DNA from: Candidatus Bipolaricaulota bacterium
GTDB lineage: Bacteria; Bipolaricaulota; Bipolaricaulia; Bipolaricaulales; Bipolaricaulaceae
Direction: 5' to 3'
Length of the DNA stretch: 38,005 nucleotides
Assembly: GCA_937921255.1 (NCBI GenBank)
Contig: CAKZSO010000010.1
Location: 1 to 38,005, forward strand
Shown: positions 15,591-24,500 of the stretch, in pieces
How positions within the stretch are numbered: the first letter of the stretch is position 1
Layout: each line of letters starts with the position of its first letter
Made by a program: the position numbers and the translations under genes
The notes under the pieces: generated by a model
Told to the model about the DNA's origin: nothing
Database searches by the model: none
The model's input: the letters and a program-made list of their open reading frames with translations, nothing else

Positions 15591-16231
15591 AAGGTCACCA
15601 CCCCGGCCACCCGCGCCTCCACCCGTTGGCCCCCTTGGTAGCCGCTGACCGAGCCCGACAGGCGCACGGGAGCGCCGCTGGCGGGGGGGTAGAGGGCGTA
15701 GACGAACCTCAGTTCCATCCCCGGGGAGAGAGTCGTTGACCAGAGGACCTCCAGCGCCTCACCCCGACGGTAGACGGCTCCTCCGTCCTCCACCACTGCT
15801 GCCGCCCACCCCGGGGGCACGGTCTCCACAAGCGCCGGCGCGACCAGCGGCCGCTTGGCCCGCACGATCACGGTCACCTCGAGAACGCCCCCGTTCCAAC
15901 GCGCAGACCGGAACGCCCCCACCCGGGCGTCGGCGACCACGGCCGCTGTAACCCGCGAGGCCACCTTCCCGCCCTGGACGATCTCCACCGCGAGCTCCCA
16001 GTAGCCAGCCGGGACCGTCCAGCTCGCCCACGGCTGGTTCGTCGTGGCGTCCGCGCGGCCATCCCCGTTGAAGTCCCACCGGAACTGGGCACCCGCGGGA
16101 GCTCCCACGACCTGAAACGTGACCTCCGCACCCGGGTTCGGGATCGCGTCGGTTGCCACCAGCGCAATCGCTTGTGCCCAAGCGAAAAACCCCACGCACA
16201 CCACGCACACGGCAGCTCCAACCGCTCGCAT
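15587..16231 (-). CDS. Exported PKD-domain protein
   Basis: This 214-residue protein has a signal peptide (MRAVGAAVCVVCVGFFAWAQ) followed by a PKD/Ig-like domain with the diagnostic FRWDFNGDGRAD (about residues 50-61). The second half resembles the repeated module of the larger upstream gene: VPPGWAAAVVEDGGAVYRRG, then LSPGMELRFVYAL, aligning with the larger protein's P-GW-x-TP-xx-NGG and KAG-xx-xx-IIY pattern. The two genes thus look paralogous in part. The ATG at 16231 follows AAGGAGGCG. PKD domains usually mediate protein or carbohydrate contacts outside the cell, and no enzyme domain is visible. Its TAG is shared with the convergent PLD stop. Confidence 0.83.
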   Translation of the reverse strand: MRAVGAAVCVVCVGFFAWAQAIALVATDAIPNPGAEVTFQVVGAPAGAQFRWDFNGDGRADATTNQPWASWTVPAGYWELAVEIVQGGKVASRVTAAVVADARVGAFRSARWNGGVLEVTVIVRAKRPLVAPALVETVPPGWAAAVVEDGGAVYRRGEALEVLWSTTLSPGMELRFVYALYPPASGAPVRLSGSVSGYQGGQRVEARVAGVVTF

Positions 16232-16253
16232 CAACGCCTCCTTCTACCAGACA

Positions 16254-16280
16254 GGCGGGGGCCGGTGTCCGGCCCCCGCC
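16254..16280. terminator. Perfect 12-bp hairpin between the two PKD genes
   Basis: GGCGGGGGCCGG (16254-16265), loop TGT, CCGGCCCCCGCC (16269-16280) is perfectly paired. It lies in the 87-base gap between the two minus-strand PKD genes. No T-tract follows, so it may act as a weak terminator or an mRNA-stabilising 3' end that sets different levels of the two proteins. Confidence 0.55.
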
Positions 16281-16318
16281 GCCCTCATGTTGAGGAAGAA
16301 ACCAGCACCATCCGCTTG

Positions 16319-18532
16319 CTAGCGGTCGCAGATCCCGGGTGCCCGTCCGGGCAGCGCTTCGCAGATCGGGGTACCCGTGATCCACAACGCGATGATCGTC
16401 TTCATCGTCTCGTAGTCCACGATCCCCGGCGCGCACGTCCGCGGCACCTTCGTGCCCTCGAGCCAGAACGCGATCGCCCGCTGGACCTGGGGGAACGTGA
16501 TCTTGTCGGACAGCGAGAGGTCGATCGTGTCGCGAGCAACGTCCCACCGGGAGATGGCCACGATCACATTGAGGCAGTCCGAAAGATCAACCCGGTTCGC
16601 ACCCGCAACCTCGACCTCAATGCAGGGGTGCCCGCTGTCCGCTCGTCCAGCAATGAGAGCCGTGGAGAGCACCTTGCACGGATCCGGCGGGGTGGTCTCC
16701 ACCGTGACCGTGGGCGGCACCTCGACCTGGTAGATGATCGTCTTCGTCTGCCCGGCCTTGAGGACGCCCGTGAACGCCCATTGATCCACGCCCGGCTTGT
16801 AGACGAAACCGTCGTTCTGGATCGGGGTCACGCGCCAGCCAATGGGGAGGTCCTCGTCGAGACCGACACCGTACACGTCGCGGTCCGTGGTGATCTCGAC
16901 CTTAACCGTGAACTTGTTCCCGACCACATGGCCCGCTGAGTCGTAGAAGCCGATCACGACAGCCTCGCAGGGGATCGGCGTGATGATCCACCGCCGCGCC
17001 TGGAGGTTCGCCGGAGGCATCGTCGGCAACGGCTGGTCAATCCCCGTGCAGGAGATCGCGTAGGCAGCGATCAGCTTCAGCATGGAGAGGCTGATCCGCT
17101 CCCCGCACGCCTTCACCACCGGCCGATCCGTCCGCCACAGCTCCGTCGCACGCATCAGCTGCTCGGTCGTGATCGCCTCGGACAGCCGGAGGTCGATCCG
17201 GTCTTCCTCCCCCGGCAGCGAAGCCGGGACGAGGTGGGCGATGGCCTCGAGAATCGACAGGCAGTCGTTCACAAGGAAGCACGACTCGCCGGCAACCTCG
17301 AACTCGAAGTCGGGCGCCTTAGCCTGGAACGTCCCAGTGATGCAGAACTGCTGGGGAAGCCGGATCGAAGCGAGAAGTTCCACCTTGGGCACGGTGACAT
17401 CGTAGATGATGACCCGCTCCGTCCCTGCCTTGATCGGCTCGAGGAACACCCACTGGACCTGGGCGCGGTTGAAGACAGCTCCCCCGTTCTGGACGGGGGT
17501 GATCTCCCAGCCCACCGGCGGGTTCTCGTCCAACCCCGCTCCCGCAAGATCTTGGTCGGTGTGGATCCGCACCTGAACGCGGAACGTGTACCCCGGAAGG
17601 GCGGTGGTCGTCGAGATCGAGCGGACCGCGGTCACGGTCACGGGAGAGACGTACAGGGGCAGAGTGAACGTCCCTTCCATCCCCACGTTGTCCACCACCG
17701 TCAGCCGCACGGTGTAGGAGCCACCCGCCACGTAGCCGTACTGCACCACGGGTTCGGTGCTCACGAGGTCGACCGTCCCGTCCCCGTTGAAGTCCCACCT
17801 GTACTGAACGATCCGACCATCGGGATCCGTGCTTCCCGAGGCGTCGAACGTGATCTGCTGGCGCGCCCGCGGGGCGGCCGGCGTCGCCACGAACCGGGCC
17901 GTCGGGGGCTGGTTCTTCATCCCCTCAATCACGATCGTCTCCGTCGTGTTCAGCTCGAGCCGCGTCGGCAGGTTGATGTTCCCGTGCTTGAATACGATCC
18001 GCTGAACCCCGGTCATCGCACCGGGGACCACCGTGATCTTGAACTCGTCCCCGAGCGGACCGAACACGCCCCCGTCCGTGTTATTGGCAACCCACGTCCA
18101 CAGGATCTGATAGTTGCCGTTCGTCCGGATGTAGTCATCATTGAGCTCAGGAAGGAAGATCCGCAGGAAGTTGCCCTCGTCATCCTTGACCGCCCAGTCC
18201 GCACCGGCAGGGAAGTCCTTCAACGTGAGCTGCACGTTACCCCCCGTCCCCGTGTTCGCCTTGTTGGCGACGAAAAAGAGATAGAGGTTCAGCGTCGACG
18301 GCTCGCGATACAGGAACATGACGAGGTTCCCCGTCTCGGGGAAGCGGTCGTCCATGTTGCTCCGGGATTGCGTCCCGTCGTAGGCGTAGAACTCCACGGC
18401 CGTCTTCGCCCCCGCGATCGGGGTGACAGGGGCCTTCACCGCTCCCTGAGTCACCTGAAAGTAGCCCTGTGCGCTCAAGGGCACGGTGACCACCAAGGAA
18501 ATCAAGAACCATAGGCTGGTCTTCCTCAACAT
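16319..18532 (-). CDS. Large exported PKD protein with two repeated module pairs
   Basis: This 737-residue exported protein starts with a signal peptide (MLRKTSLWFLISLVVTVPLS). An N-terminal beta-rich domain (~23-200) precedes one PKD domain (~208-294, YRWDFNGDGTVD). After that comes a tandem duplication. Module A occurs at ~312-380 and ~537-611, with TDQDLAGAGLDENPPVGW and TDRDVYGVGLDEDLPIGW as the matching pieces. Module B occurs at ~417-498 and ~633-722, with DCLSILEAIAHL and DCLNVIVAISRW, then DRIDLRLSEAITTEQ and DTIDLSLSDKITFPQ. Module B is helical with paired cysteines, reminiscent of but not matching dockerin. The ATG at 18532 follows TAAGGAGG. No catalytic motif is seen. I infer a surface or extracellular structural or binding role. 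Confidence 0.85.
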   Translation of the reverse strand: MLRKTSLWFLISLVVTVPLSAQGYFQVTQGAVKAPVTPIAGAKTAVEFYAYDGTQSRSNMDDRFPETGNLVMFLYREPSTLNLYLFFVANKANTGTGGNVQLTLKDFPAGADWAVKDDEGNFLRIFLPELNDDYIRTNGNYQILWTWVANNTDGGVFGPLGDEFKITVVPGAMTGVQRIVFKHGNINLPTRLELNTTETIVIEGMKNQPPTARFVATPAAPRARQQITFDASGSTDPDGRIVQYRWDFNGDGTVDLVSTEPVVQYGYVAGGSYTVRLTVVDNVGMEGTFTLPLYVSPVTVTAVRSISTTTALPGYTFRVQVRIHTDQDLAGAGLDENPPVGWEITPVQNGGAVFNRAQVQWVFLEPIKAGTERVIIYDVTVPKVELLASIRLPQQFCITGTFQAKAPDFEFEVAGESCFLVNDCLSILEAIAHLVPASLPGEEDRIDLRLSEAITTEQLMRATELWRTDRPVVKACGERISLSMLKLIAAYAISCTGIDQPLPTMPPANLQARRWIITPIPCEAVVIGFYDSAGHVVGNKFTVKVEITTDRDVYGVGLDEDLPIGWRVTPIQNDGFVYKPGVDQWAFTGVLKAGQTKTIIYQVEVPPTVTVETTPPDPCKVLSTALIAGRADSGHPCIEVEVAGANRVDLSDCLNVIVAISRWDVARDTIDLSLSDKITFPQVQRAIAFWLEGTKVPRTCAPGIVDYETMKTIIALWITGTPICEALPGRAPGICDR

Positions 18533-18563
18533 CGTCAACCTCCTTACCCAGTGCACCGCTGCA

Positions 18564-18592
18564 AGTCTAGTGGCAAACCACGTTTGTGTCTG
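18564..18592 (-). promoter_or_regulatory. Possible promoter of the large PKD gene
   Basis: On the minus strand CAGACA (18592-18587) and TAGACT (18569-18564) lie 17 bases apart, each matching consensus at four of six positions. The ATG is about 30 bases further on with its ribosome-binding site between. Confidence 0.35.
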
Positions 18593-18683
18593 TAACTGGG
18601 ATCACCCCCTGGTCTTCTGTTCATCGTCTTCTCGGTGCGAGAGGCTACTGGGGGTCGGTTCTCGGCGTGCGGAAAGAAGCGGA

Positions 18684-18716
18684 CCCCTCGCCCCCAGTTT
18701 GTCTGGCGGCGAGGGG
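18684..18716 (-). terminator. rplM terminator hairpin
   Basis: CCCCTCGCC (18684-18692), one mismatch, CCAG, loop TTTGT, CTGG, one mismatch, GGCGAGGGG (18708-18716) forms a 13-bp interrupted stem. On the minus strand it starts 34 bases after the rplM stop and is followed by a pyrimidine-rich run (CTTCTTTCC). It separates rplM from the PKD genes. Confidence 0.6.
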
Positions 18717-18749
18717 ACCTCGGTCACCTCGCGAAGAGGCAGCGACGGG

Positions 18750-19193
18750 TTACAGGGCCAACTCCGTTGGGGTCTGGGCAGCGTGCGGATGGTCGGGGCC
18801 CGGGTAGATCTTCAGCTTGCGCAGCATGCGCCTCCCGAGCTCGTTCTTGGGGAGCATCCTCCGCACCGCAAGCCGGATCGGGACCTCCGGATGGCGCTTC
18901 TGGACCTCGCGGTACGGGGTCGCGGTGAGGTGCCCGACGTACCCCGAGTGCCGGTAGTGCATCTTCTGATCCCACTTCTTCCCTGTGAGGCGCACCCGGT
19001 CGGCGTTGACGACGATCACGTAGTCTCCCACGTCGAAGAACGGCGTATAGGTCGGCTTGTGCTTGCCTTGAAGGACCACCGCGAGCTTGGACGCCAGCCG
19101 CCCGAGAGGTTGATCGGTCGCGTCGACGACAACCCAGTCCCGACGGAAGGTCACCCCCGCGTCCTCCTTCTTGGCCATGTAGGTCTTCTGCAT
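18750..19193 (-). CDS. rplM: 50S ribosomal protein L13
   Basis: This 147-residue protein has the L13 pattern: WVVVDATDQPLGRLASKLA, FDVGDYVIVVNADRVRLTGKKWDQK, YRHSGYVGHLT, and VRRMLPKNELGRRMLRKLKIYPGPDHPH near the end. L13 is an early-assembly protein of the large subunit. The ATG at 19193 has GAGGAGG five bases upstream. Almost all bacteria follow rplM with rpsI (S9). Here a strong hairpin and unrelated secreted proteins follow, so rpsI must be elsewhere. It lies 66 bases downstream of the FAH-family gene and may be the last gene of the purB-ileS-purA transcript. Confidence 0.95.
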   Translation of the reverse strand: MQKTYMAKKEDAGVTFRRDWVVVDATDQPLGRLASKLAVVLQGKHKPTYTPFFDVGDYVIVVNADRVRLTGKKWDQKMHYRHSGYVGHLTATPYREVQKRHPEVPIRLAVRRMLPKNELGRRMLRKLKIYPGPDHPHAAQTPTELAL

Positions 19194-19259
19194 CCCTTCC
19201 TCCTCGTACTGGACGGGATCATAAGCGCCCCCGCCCCGAACATCAACCGCCGCGCTCGA

Positions 19260-20000
19260 TCACGCGATACGGACGTTGAGGGTGCCAATCCTGTCCACCG
19301 TCACCTCGACCCGATCCCCGGGGTGGAGCTCGCCCACCCCTGCCGGGGTGCCGGTCAAGACCACATCGCCCGGTTCGAGGGTCATGAACGCGCTGATGTA
19401 CGCCAGGAGCTGGGCCACGGGGAAGATCATGTCCTCGGTGCGGCCGTCCTGGCGGAGCTCCCCGTTCACGCGCGTGCGAACCGAAACGTGCTGCGGGTCG
19501 AGGTCCGTCTCCACCCACGGTCCGAGCGGCAGGAAGCCGTCGGCCGACTTGGCCCGCACCCACTGGAGATCGCTCTTCTGGCGGTCGCGGGCCGTGAGGT
19601 CGAGGGCGCACGTGTAGCCAAGCACGTGGCGAAGCGCGGTTCTCGCGGGAACCGAGCGCATCCGGGCCCCGACCACGACCGCGAGCTCCCCCTCGTAGTG
19701 GAGGGAACGGGTGAACTCCGGGTAGGGGATCGCCGCTTCCGGCGCGGCGAGGGCGTTCGGAGCCACGAGGAACAGCCCAGGCTCGGCCGGCACCTCGTCG
19801 GGGTGCCCCATCTCCCGGATGTGGTCGCGGTAGTTCCGCCCCACACCGACGATCTTCGTCGGCCGCGCCGGGGCGAGCAGGCGAACCGCATCCAGAGAGT
19901 ACGCCCGTCCCGTTCGCCTCCCGCCCGGTCCCACCGTGACCCACACCCGATCCCCCCGCACCGTCCCCCACGTTCCCCGACCGAAGCGGGCAATCTTCAT
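19260..20000 (-). CDS. Fumarylacetoacetate hydrolase-family protein
   Basis: This 246-residue protein belongs to the FAH superfamily of Mg/Mn-dependent C-C bond hydrolases, isomerases and decarboxylases. Conserved pieces are [25 protein letters not shown] with the metal-binding Glu pair, [13 protein letters not shown] with the third acidic ligand, [17 protein letters not shown] and [16 protein letters not shown]. The length fits the short bacterial members often named 2-hydroxyhepta-2,4-diene-1,7-dioate isomerase or oxaloacetate decarboxylase/acylpyruvase. Sequence alone does not tell which. Its ATG overlaps the purA stop by four bases (ATGA), so it is translationally coupled to purA. No aromatic-degradation genes are near, which favours a housekeeping oxaloacetate or acylpyruvate role. 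Confidence 0.88.
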   Translation of the reverse strand: MKIARFGRGTWGTVRGDRVWVTVGPGGRRTGRAYSLDAVRLLAPARPTKIVGVGRNYRDHIREMGHPDEVPAEPGLFLVAPNALAAPEAAIPYPEFTRSLHYEGELAVVVGARMRSVPARTALRHVLGYTCALDLTARDRQKSDLQWVRAKSADGFLPLGPWVETDLDPQHVSVRTRVNGELRQDGRTEDMIFPVAQLLAYISAFMTLEPGDVVLTGTPAGVGELHPGDRVEVTVDRIGTLNVRIA

Positions 20001-21238
20001 CCCGCACCCCGCTCGACGATCGCCTGGGCTCCAGGCCCGGTGCCAATCAGCTCAACAGGAACGCCGACCGCGTCCTCGATCCAGCGCACCAACCCTCGGG
20101 CGGGCGCGGGAAGCGCGGCGAAGTCGTGAGCCCCCGCAATATCCTCATCCCAACCTGGAAGCCGCTCGTACACGGGTGTGGCGCGGGCAAGCTCCTCCGC
20201 TGCGGCTGGGAACTCCTCCACCAGCTGCCCTCCGATCCGGTACGCCACGGCGACGGCGACCTCGTCAAGCCCCGACAGGACATCGAGCTTCGTCAGGGCC
20301 AGGGAGGTGAACCCGTTCACGGCGTGGGCGTAGCGGAGCGCGACGAGGTCGAGCCACCCGCAGCGGCGGGGGCGCCCAGTGGTCGCCCCGTACTCGCCTC
20401 CCCGCTCGCGGAGGTGCTCCCCCACCGTGCCCCTGTCCTCGGTCGGGAACGGCCCCTCGCCGACGCGGGTCGTGTAGGCCTTCGTGACCCCGATCACCCG
20501 CGTCAGGTTCACGCGAACCCCCGTCCCCCACCCAATTCCATGGACGGTCGTCGTCGACGAGGTCACGTAGGGGTACGTCCCGAGGTCGAGGTCGAGGAGC
20601 GTCCCCTGAGCGCCCTCGAACACCACCTCCGCCCCGTCCGCGAGGGCACGGGCGATCCGGTCCCGGGCGTCGCCGATCCGATCGGAAAACCGATCGCGGA
20701 ACTGGAGGAGTTCGGCCGCGATGCGGTCGCGGTCCCCGGGGAACCCCGTGCCAGCCGCGGAACGGCTCAGGTGCTCCCGCAGCAGTCGCTCGTCGGCGAG
20801 GTCAGCCAAGCGGAGCCCGCGCCGGGCGACCCGGTCTTCGTACGCCGGGCCGATCCCGCGACGGGTGGTTCCAATCCGATCGGCGACCCCCTCCGCCTCC
20901 TCCCGCGAGCGATGGTGGGGAAGGACAAGGTGGGCCCTCTCCGAGAGGTAGAGGTTCGGCTCGGGGCGGCCCTGGACCATGAGCTCGCCGAGCTCGCGCT
21001 CCAACCCCCACGGGTCGAGGGCGACCCCGTGGCCGATCACCCCCCGGCACCCGCGGTGGAGCGCCCCCGACGGGACGAGGTGGAGCCGGGCCGTGCCCCA
21101 CACGTCTTCCACCGTGTGCCCGGCGTTCGCCCCCCCGTTGAACCGGACGCACAGCCCCGCGGCCCGGCACAGGTGGTGGACGACCTTCCCCTTCGCCTCG
21201 TCGCCCCACTGGGCGCCGACCACGGCGATCGCCGGCAC
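19997..21238 (-). CDS. purA: Adenylosuccinate synthetase
   Basis: PurA joins IMP and aspartate with GTP to give adenylosuccinate, which PurB (also here) splits to AMP. The 413-residue protein shows the GTP P-loop [57 protein letters not shown] and [15 protein letters not shown] in order. It is slightly shorter than the ~430 residues common in the family. The start at 21238 lies three bases after the ileS stop, so the two are surely cotranscribed. The stop overlaps the FAH-family gene. Confidence 0.96.
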   Translation of the reverse strand: MPAIAVVGAQWGDEAKGKVVHHLCRAAGLCVRFNGGANAGHTVEDVWGTARLHLVPSGALHRGCRGVIGHGVALDPWGLERELGELMVQGRPEPNLYLSERAHLVLPHHRSREEAEGVADRIGTTRRGIGPAYEDRVARRGLRLADLADERLLREHLSRSAAGTGFPGDRDRIAAELLQFRDRFSDRIGDARDRIARALADGAEVVFEGAQGTLLDLDLGTYPYVTSSTTTVHGIGWGTGVRVNLTRVIGVTKAYTTRVGEGPFPTEDRGTVGEHLRERGGEYGATTGRPRRCGWLDLVALRYAHAVNGFTSLALTKLDVLSGLDEVAVAVAYRIGGQLVEEFPAAAEELARATPVYERLPGWDEDIAGAHDFAALPAPARGLVRWIEDAVGVPVELIGTGPGAQAIVERGAG

Positions 21239-21241
21239 GGC

Positions 21242-24200
21242 TTACCGCCCCCCCCGCTTGAGCCACACCCGGCCGGTCCGGCCGTGAACCTCGAGCTCCG
21301 CCGTGAACTCCGCGCCGGGGAGCTCCCCCTCGCGGACCGCAACCGCGAGGACCTCGTCCCCGATCCGCTCCGAGAACCGGCGGAAGACCTCCCCGAGGGA
21401 TCCCGCGTACCCGATTTCGATCCGGTCCGTGACCTGGAACCCGGCCTCCTTGCGGCCGAGCTGGAGGCGGTGGACGAGCTCCCGGAGGTCGCCCTCCGCC
21501 TTGAGCTCCTCGTCCAGCCGGAGGTCGAGGGCCACGCCCCCCTCTGGACCAACAGACACGGCGTACCCGTCGGTCGGGCGCCACTCCACCCGCACCGCCT
21601 CGGAGTCGAGCGTGACCGTCTCCCCATCGACCTTCACCTCGACCCGTCCCCGGGAGGCGAGGTCCGCCGCGGCCTGGTGCGGGTCGATCCGCCCGAGGGC
21701 CGCGGCGATCCGCGGGGCCCGCTCGCCGTAGAGGGGGCCGAGCCGCCGGAAGTCGGGGCTCAACTTCGGCACGCGGTACGGGTCCAGGGTGTCCGTCCGG
21801 GCAACCGTCCGCACGTTCACCTCGTTGCGGACGAGGTCCCACAGCTCGTCGGGGATCGCCTCGTCCCCGTCTCGGTGGAGGACGTGAAGGGCGGGGAGGG
21901 GCTGGCGAACCTTGACCTTGGCGAGGTTCCGCGCCCCGAGCCCAAGCGAGGCCACGCTCCGCACGCGGGCCATCTGCGCCTCAAGCCGAGAGTCCCGCGG
22001 CGGGGCGCCCGGCCAGTCGGCGAGGTGGACGGAGTCGGGATCCGACTCCGTGCGGAGAGACGCCCACATCGCCTCGGCGATGAACGGGGTAAACGGGGAG
22101 AGGAGAAGGGCGAGAGCCCGGAGTGCCTCGTACAGGGTCCCATAGGCGGAGAGCTTGTCCGCGGTCAGCCCCTCCCCCCAGAAGCGGTGGCGGGAGAGGC
22201 GGATGTACCAGTTGGAGAGGTCGTCCACGAGCCCCGCGAGCTCGCGCGTCGCCGCGAGCGGGTCGAACCCGTCCAAGGCAGAGGTCACCCGCTCGATCGC
22301 CGCCCCCACGCGGGAGACAAGCCAGCGGTCGAGGGCCGGTCGCCCTTCCACCGGCGGGACGACCGCCCTGGCGGTGTACCCGTCGATCCCCGCGTAGAGG
22401 GCGAAGAAGTCGTGGCAGTTCCGCACCGTGTCGAGGAACCCGAACCGCGCTTGTCGGGCCCCGCTCTCGTCGTACCGCCGCTCGCTCCACGGCGCGGACT
22501 CCGAGGCGAGGTACCACCGCACCGCGTCGGCGCCGTGCGCCTCGACGATCGGCATCGGGTCAAGCACGTTCCCTCGGGACTTGCTCATCTTCTGGCCCGC
22601 GCTGTCGAGCCCCATCCCTGTGACGAGGACGTTCCGGTACGGGGCCCGCCCGTGGAGGAGGACGCCGGTCACGAGCATCGTGTAGAACCAGCCGCGGGTT
22701 TGGTCGAGCCCCTCGCTGATGAAGTCCGCGGGGTAGTGGGCCTCGAACTGCTCGTGGTTCTCAAACGGGTAGTGCCACTGGGCGGTGTGCATCGAACCGG
22801 AGTCGAACCAGGTGTCGAGAACGTACGGAACCCGGCGCAACGCTCGCCCGCAGCGACAGCGGAGCTCGACCCGGTCCACGTACGGGCGGTGGAGCTCCAC
22901 CGTTCGGGCGAGGTCGGGGTCCACGGCGTGGTTGACGAGCTCCGCCCGTGACCCCACGACCCGCACCGCACCGCACCCGGCGCACGTCCAGACCGGCAGC
23001 GGCGTTCCCCAGTACCGGTCACGCGATAGGGCCCAGTCCCGCATCGAGGCGAGGAAGTCCCCAAACCGGCTCTCCCCAACGTGGGCGGGGTGCCAGGCCA
23101 CCGTCTCCGCCGCGGCAAGGATCTCGTCCTTGGCGCGGGTCGTGGCGATGAACCACGAGTCGAGGGCGTAGTAGAGGAGCGGGGTGTCGCACCGCCAGCA
23201 GAACGGATAGTCGTGCTCGTAGGTCTCTGCCCGCAACAGGCGCCCTCGCTTCTCGAGGTCGGCGAGGATCAACGGATCCGCATCCTTCACGAAGGCCCCG
23301 GCTGCGAGGGGGAACTCGTCGGTGAACCGTCCACCCCGGTCCACCGGTTGGAGGAAGGGGAGGCCCGCATCGTGCCCCAGGGCGTAGTCCTCCTCCCCAA
23401 ACGCGGGGGCGATGTGGACGATCCCCGTCCCCTCGTCCGTGGACACGAACGCCGCCGGCCAGGTCACATATGCGTCCGGGCTTGGGCTCAAGCGATACGG
23501 TGGCTCATACTCCACACGGTGGAGCTCCTGGGCCGGGAACATGCGCTCGATCTTCGCTTCCTCCCCCAAGACCGCCGTCACCCGCGAGCGGGCGAGGATC
23601 AGCCTCTCCCCCCTGTACCGCACCTCGGCGTACTCGATCTCAGGATTGATGGCCAAGGCCACATTCGCCGGAAGCGTCCAGGGGGTGGTCGTCCACACCA
23701 GGAAGGAGACATCCGGCTCATCCCGCAGGGGCATCCGGATGAACACAGAGGGGTCGGCAACCCGCCGGTACCCCTGCGCCACCTCGTGGGAGGAGAGGGA
23801 CGTCCCACACCGTGGGCAGTAGGGGAGGATCTTGTGGCCGGGGTAGAGGAGGCCCCGGGCGTGGATCTCCTTGAGCTCCCACCACAGGGTCTCGATGTAG
23901 TCGTCGGTGTAGGTGACGTACGGGTCGTCCAGGTCGATCCAGAACCCCAGGCGCCGGATCATCTCCTCCCAGGCCCGGATGTACTTCCGAACAGACTCCT
24001 TGCACTGAGAGACGAACGCCTCGACCCCGTAGCGCTCGATCTCGGCCTTGGTGCTGATCCCGAGGGCCTTCTCCACCTCGAGCTCCACCGGGAGGCCGTG
24101 GCAGTCCCAGCCCGCCTTGCGACCGACGTAGCGTCCCCGCATCGTGTGGTAGCGGGGAAAGAGGTCCTTCTCGAGGCGCGCCAGAAGGTGGCCGATGTGC

Positions 24201-24358
24201 GGGCGGCCGTTCGCCGTCGGCGGCCCCTCGTAGAACACGAACCGGGGGCCCCCTTTTCGCGCCTCAAGCGACCGCGCGAACGCGCGGCTCCCCTCCCAAA
24301 ACGCGAGCACCGCTCGCTCGCGGGCCGCTGGATCTGCCTCTAGTTTCGTGAACCCCAC
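21242..24358 (-). CDS. ileS: Isoleucyl-tRNA synthetase
   Basis: This 1038-residue class-I synthetase charges tRNA-Ile. It has the HIGH motif in FYEGPPTANGRPHIGH, a CP1 editing domain with VWTTTPWTLPAN, zinc-like knuckles (CPRCG, CAGCG, CRCG), TWFDSGSMH, KMSKS in GQKMSKSRGNVLDP, and a helical anticodon domain with LSNWYIRLSRHRFWG. The C-terminus lacks the Cys4 zinc finger of E. coli-type IleRS, which suggests the eukaryote-like type 2 form. The start is taken as GTG 24358 because AAGGAGGGAGG lies just before it. A TTG at 24376 is possible but sits upstream of that site. It lies between purB and purA. Confidence 0.95.
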   Translation of the reverse strand: MGFTKLEADPAARERAVLAFWEGSRAFARSLEARKGGPRFVFYEGPPTANGRPHIGHLLARLEKDLFPRYHTMRGRYVGRKAGWDCHGLPVELEVEKALGISTKAEIERYGVEAFVSQCKESVRKYIRAWEEMIRRLGFWIDLDDPYVTYTDDYIETLWWELKEIHARGLLYPGHKILPYCPRCGTSLSSHEVAQGYRRVADPSVFIRMPLRDEPDVSFLVWTTTPWTLPANVALAINPEIEYAEVRYRGERLILARSRVTAVLGEEAKIERMFPAQELHRVEYEPPYRLSPSPDAYVTWPAAFVSTDEGTGIVHIAPAFGEEDYALGHDAGLPFLQPVDRGGRFTDEFPLAAGAFVKDADPLILADLEKRGRLLRAETYEHDYPFCWRCDTPLLYYALDSWFIATTRAKDEILAAAETVAWHPAHVGESRFGDFLASMRDWALSRDRYWGTPLPVWTCAGCGAVRVVGSRAELVNHAVDPDLARTVELHRPYVDRVELRCRCGRALRRVPYVLDTWFDSGSMHTAQWHYPFENHEQFEAHYPADFISEGLDQTRGWFYTMLVTGVLLHGRAPYRNVLVTGMGLDSAGQKMSKSRGNVLDPMPIVEAHGADAVRWYLASESAPWSERRYDESGARQARFGFLDTVRNCHDFFALYAGIDGYTARAVVPPVEGRPALDRWLVSRVGAAIERVTSALDGFDPLAATRELAGLVDDLSNWYIRLSRHRFWGEGLTADKLSAYGTLYEALRALALLLSPFTPFIAEAMWASLRTESDPDSVHLADWPGAPPRDSRLEAQMARVRSVASLGLGARNLAKVKVRQPLPALHVLHRDGDEAIPDELWDLVRNEVNVRTVARTDTLDPYRVPKLSPDFRRLGPLYGERAPRIAAALGRIDPHQAAADLASRGRVEVKVDGETVTLDSEAVRVEWRPTDGYAVSVGPEGGVALDLRLDEELKAEGDLRELVHRLQLGRKEAGFQVTDRIEIGYAGSLGEVFRRFSERIGDEVLAVAVREGELPGAEFTAELEVHGRTGRVWLKRGGR

Positions 24359-24433
24359 GCCTCCCTCCTTGCCCAAAGGACGAACCCAGTGATCTCCTGT
24401 TTGCTGTTTGGTGCCGGAACGCGCTGGTGTACG

Positions 24434-24490
24434 TTATCCCTGCCCCTGGAGGGGCAGGATACGGCGGCAGATCCAGGGTTGCGCAGGCAT
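24434..24490 (-). CDS. Possible 18-residue leader peptide between purB and ileS
   Basis: Four bases of the purB stop region are followed by GAGGAG, six bases, and ATG (24490), opening a frame of 18 codons (MPAQPWICRRILPLQGQG) ending in TAA. The good ribosome-binding site is the only support. The frame covers the hairpin at 24439-24458. It has just two Ile codons, so an ileS attenuation role is speculative and it may be chance. Confidence 0.2.
   Translation of the reverse strand: MPAQPWICRRILPLQGQG
24439..24458. terminator. Perfect 8-bp hairpin in the purB-ileS gap
   Basis: CCTGCCCC (24439-24446), loop TGGA, GGGGCAGG (24451-24458), with TAT/ATA able to extend the stem across a bulge. No T-tract follows on the minus strand. 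It may be a processing or attenuation site or a dispersed repeat, as the surrounding ~36 bases resemble 6187-6220. Confidence 0.45.
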
Positions 24491-24500
24491 CGCGATCTCC

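Noticed and set aside
13211-15739. Long plus-strand open frame opposite the Lon-type protease and running into PLD
   Set aside because: Both real genes have intact catalytic motifs in their own frames. This frame has no recognisable domain and spans a promoter region.
17780-17830. EF-hand or dockerin calcium loop in the PKD proteins (DFNGDG)
   Set aside because: WDFNGDG is the usual PKD signature. The paired F-helix and second loop of dockerin are absent.
20126-22951. Very long open frame opposite purA and ileS
   Set aside because: It mirrors two clear genes and has the Pro/Arg/Gly-rich, motif-free composition of antisense frames in GC-rich DNA.
24359-24500. T-box riboswitch for ileS
   Set aside because: No T-box consensus, specifier loop or terminator/antiterminator pair can be found in the 142-base gap.
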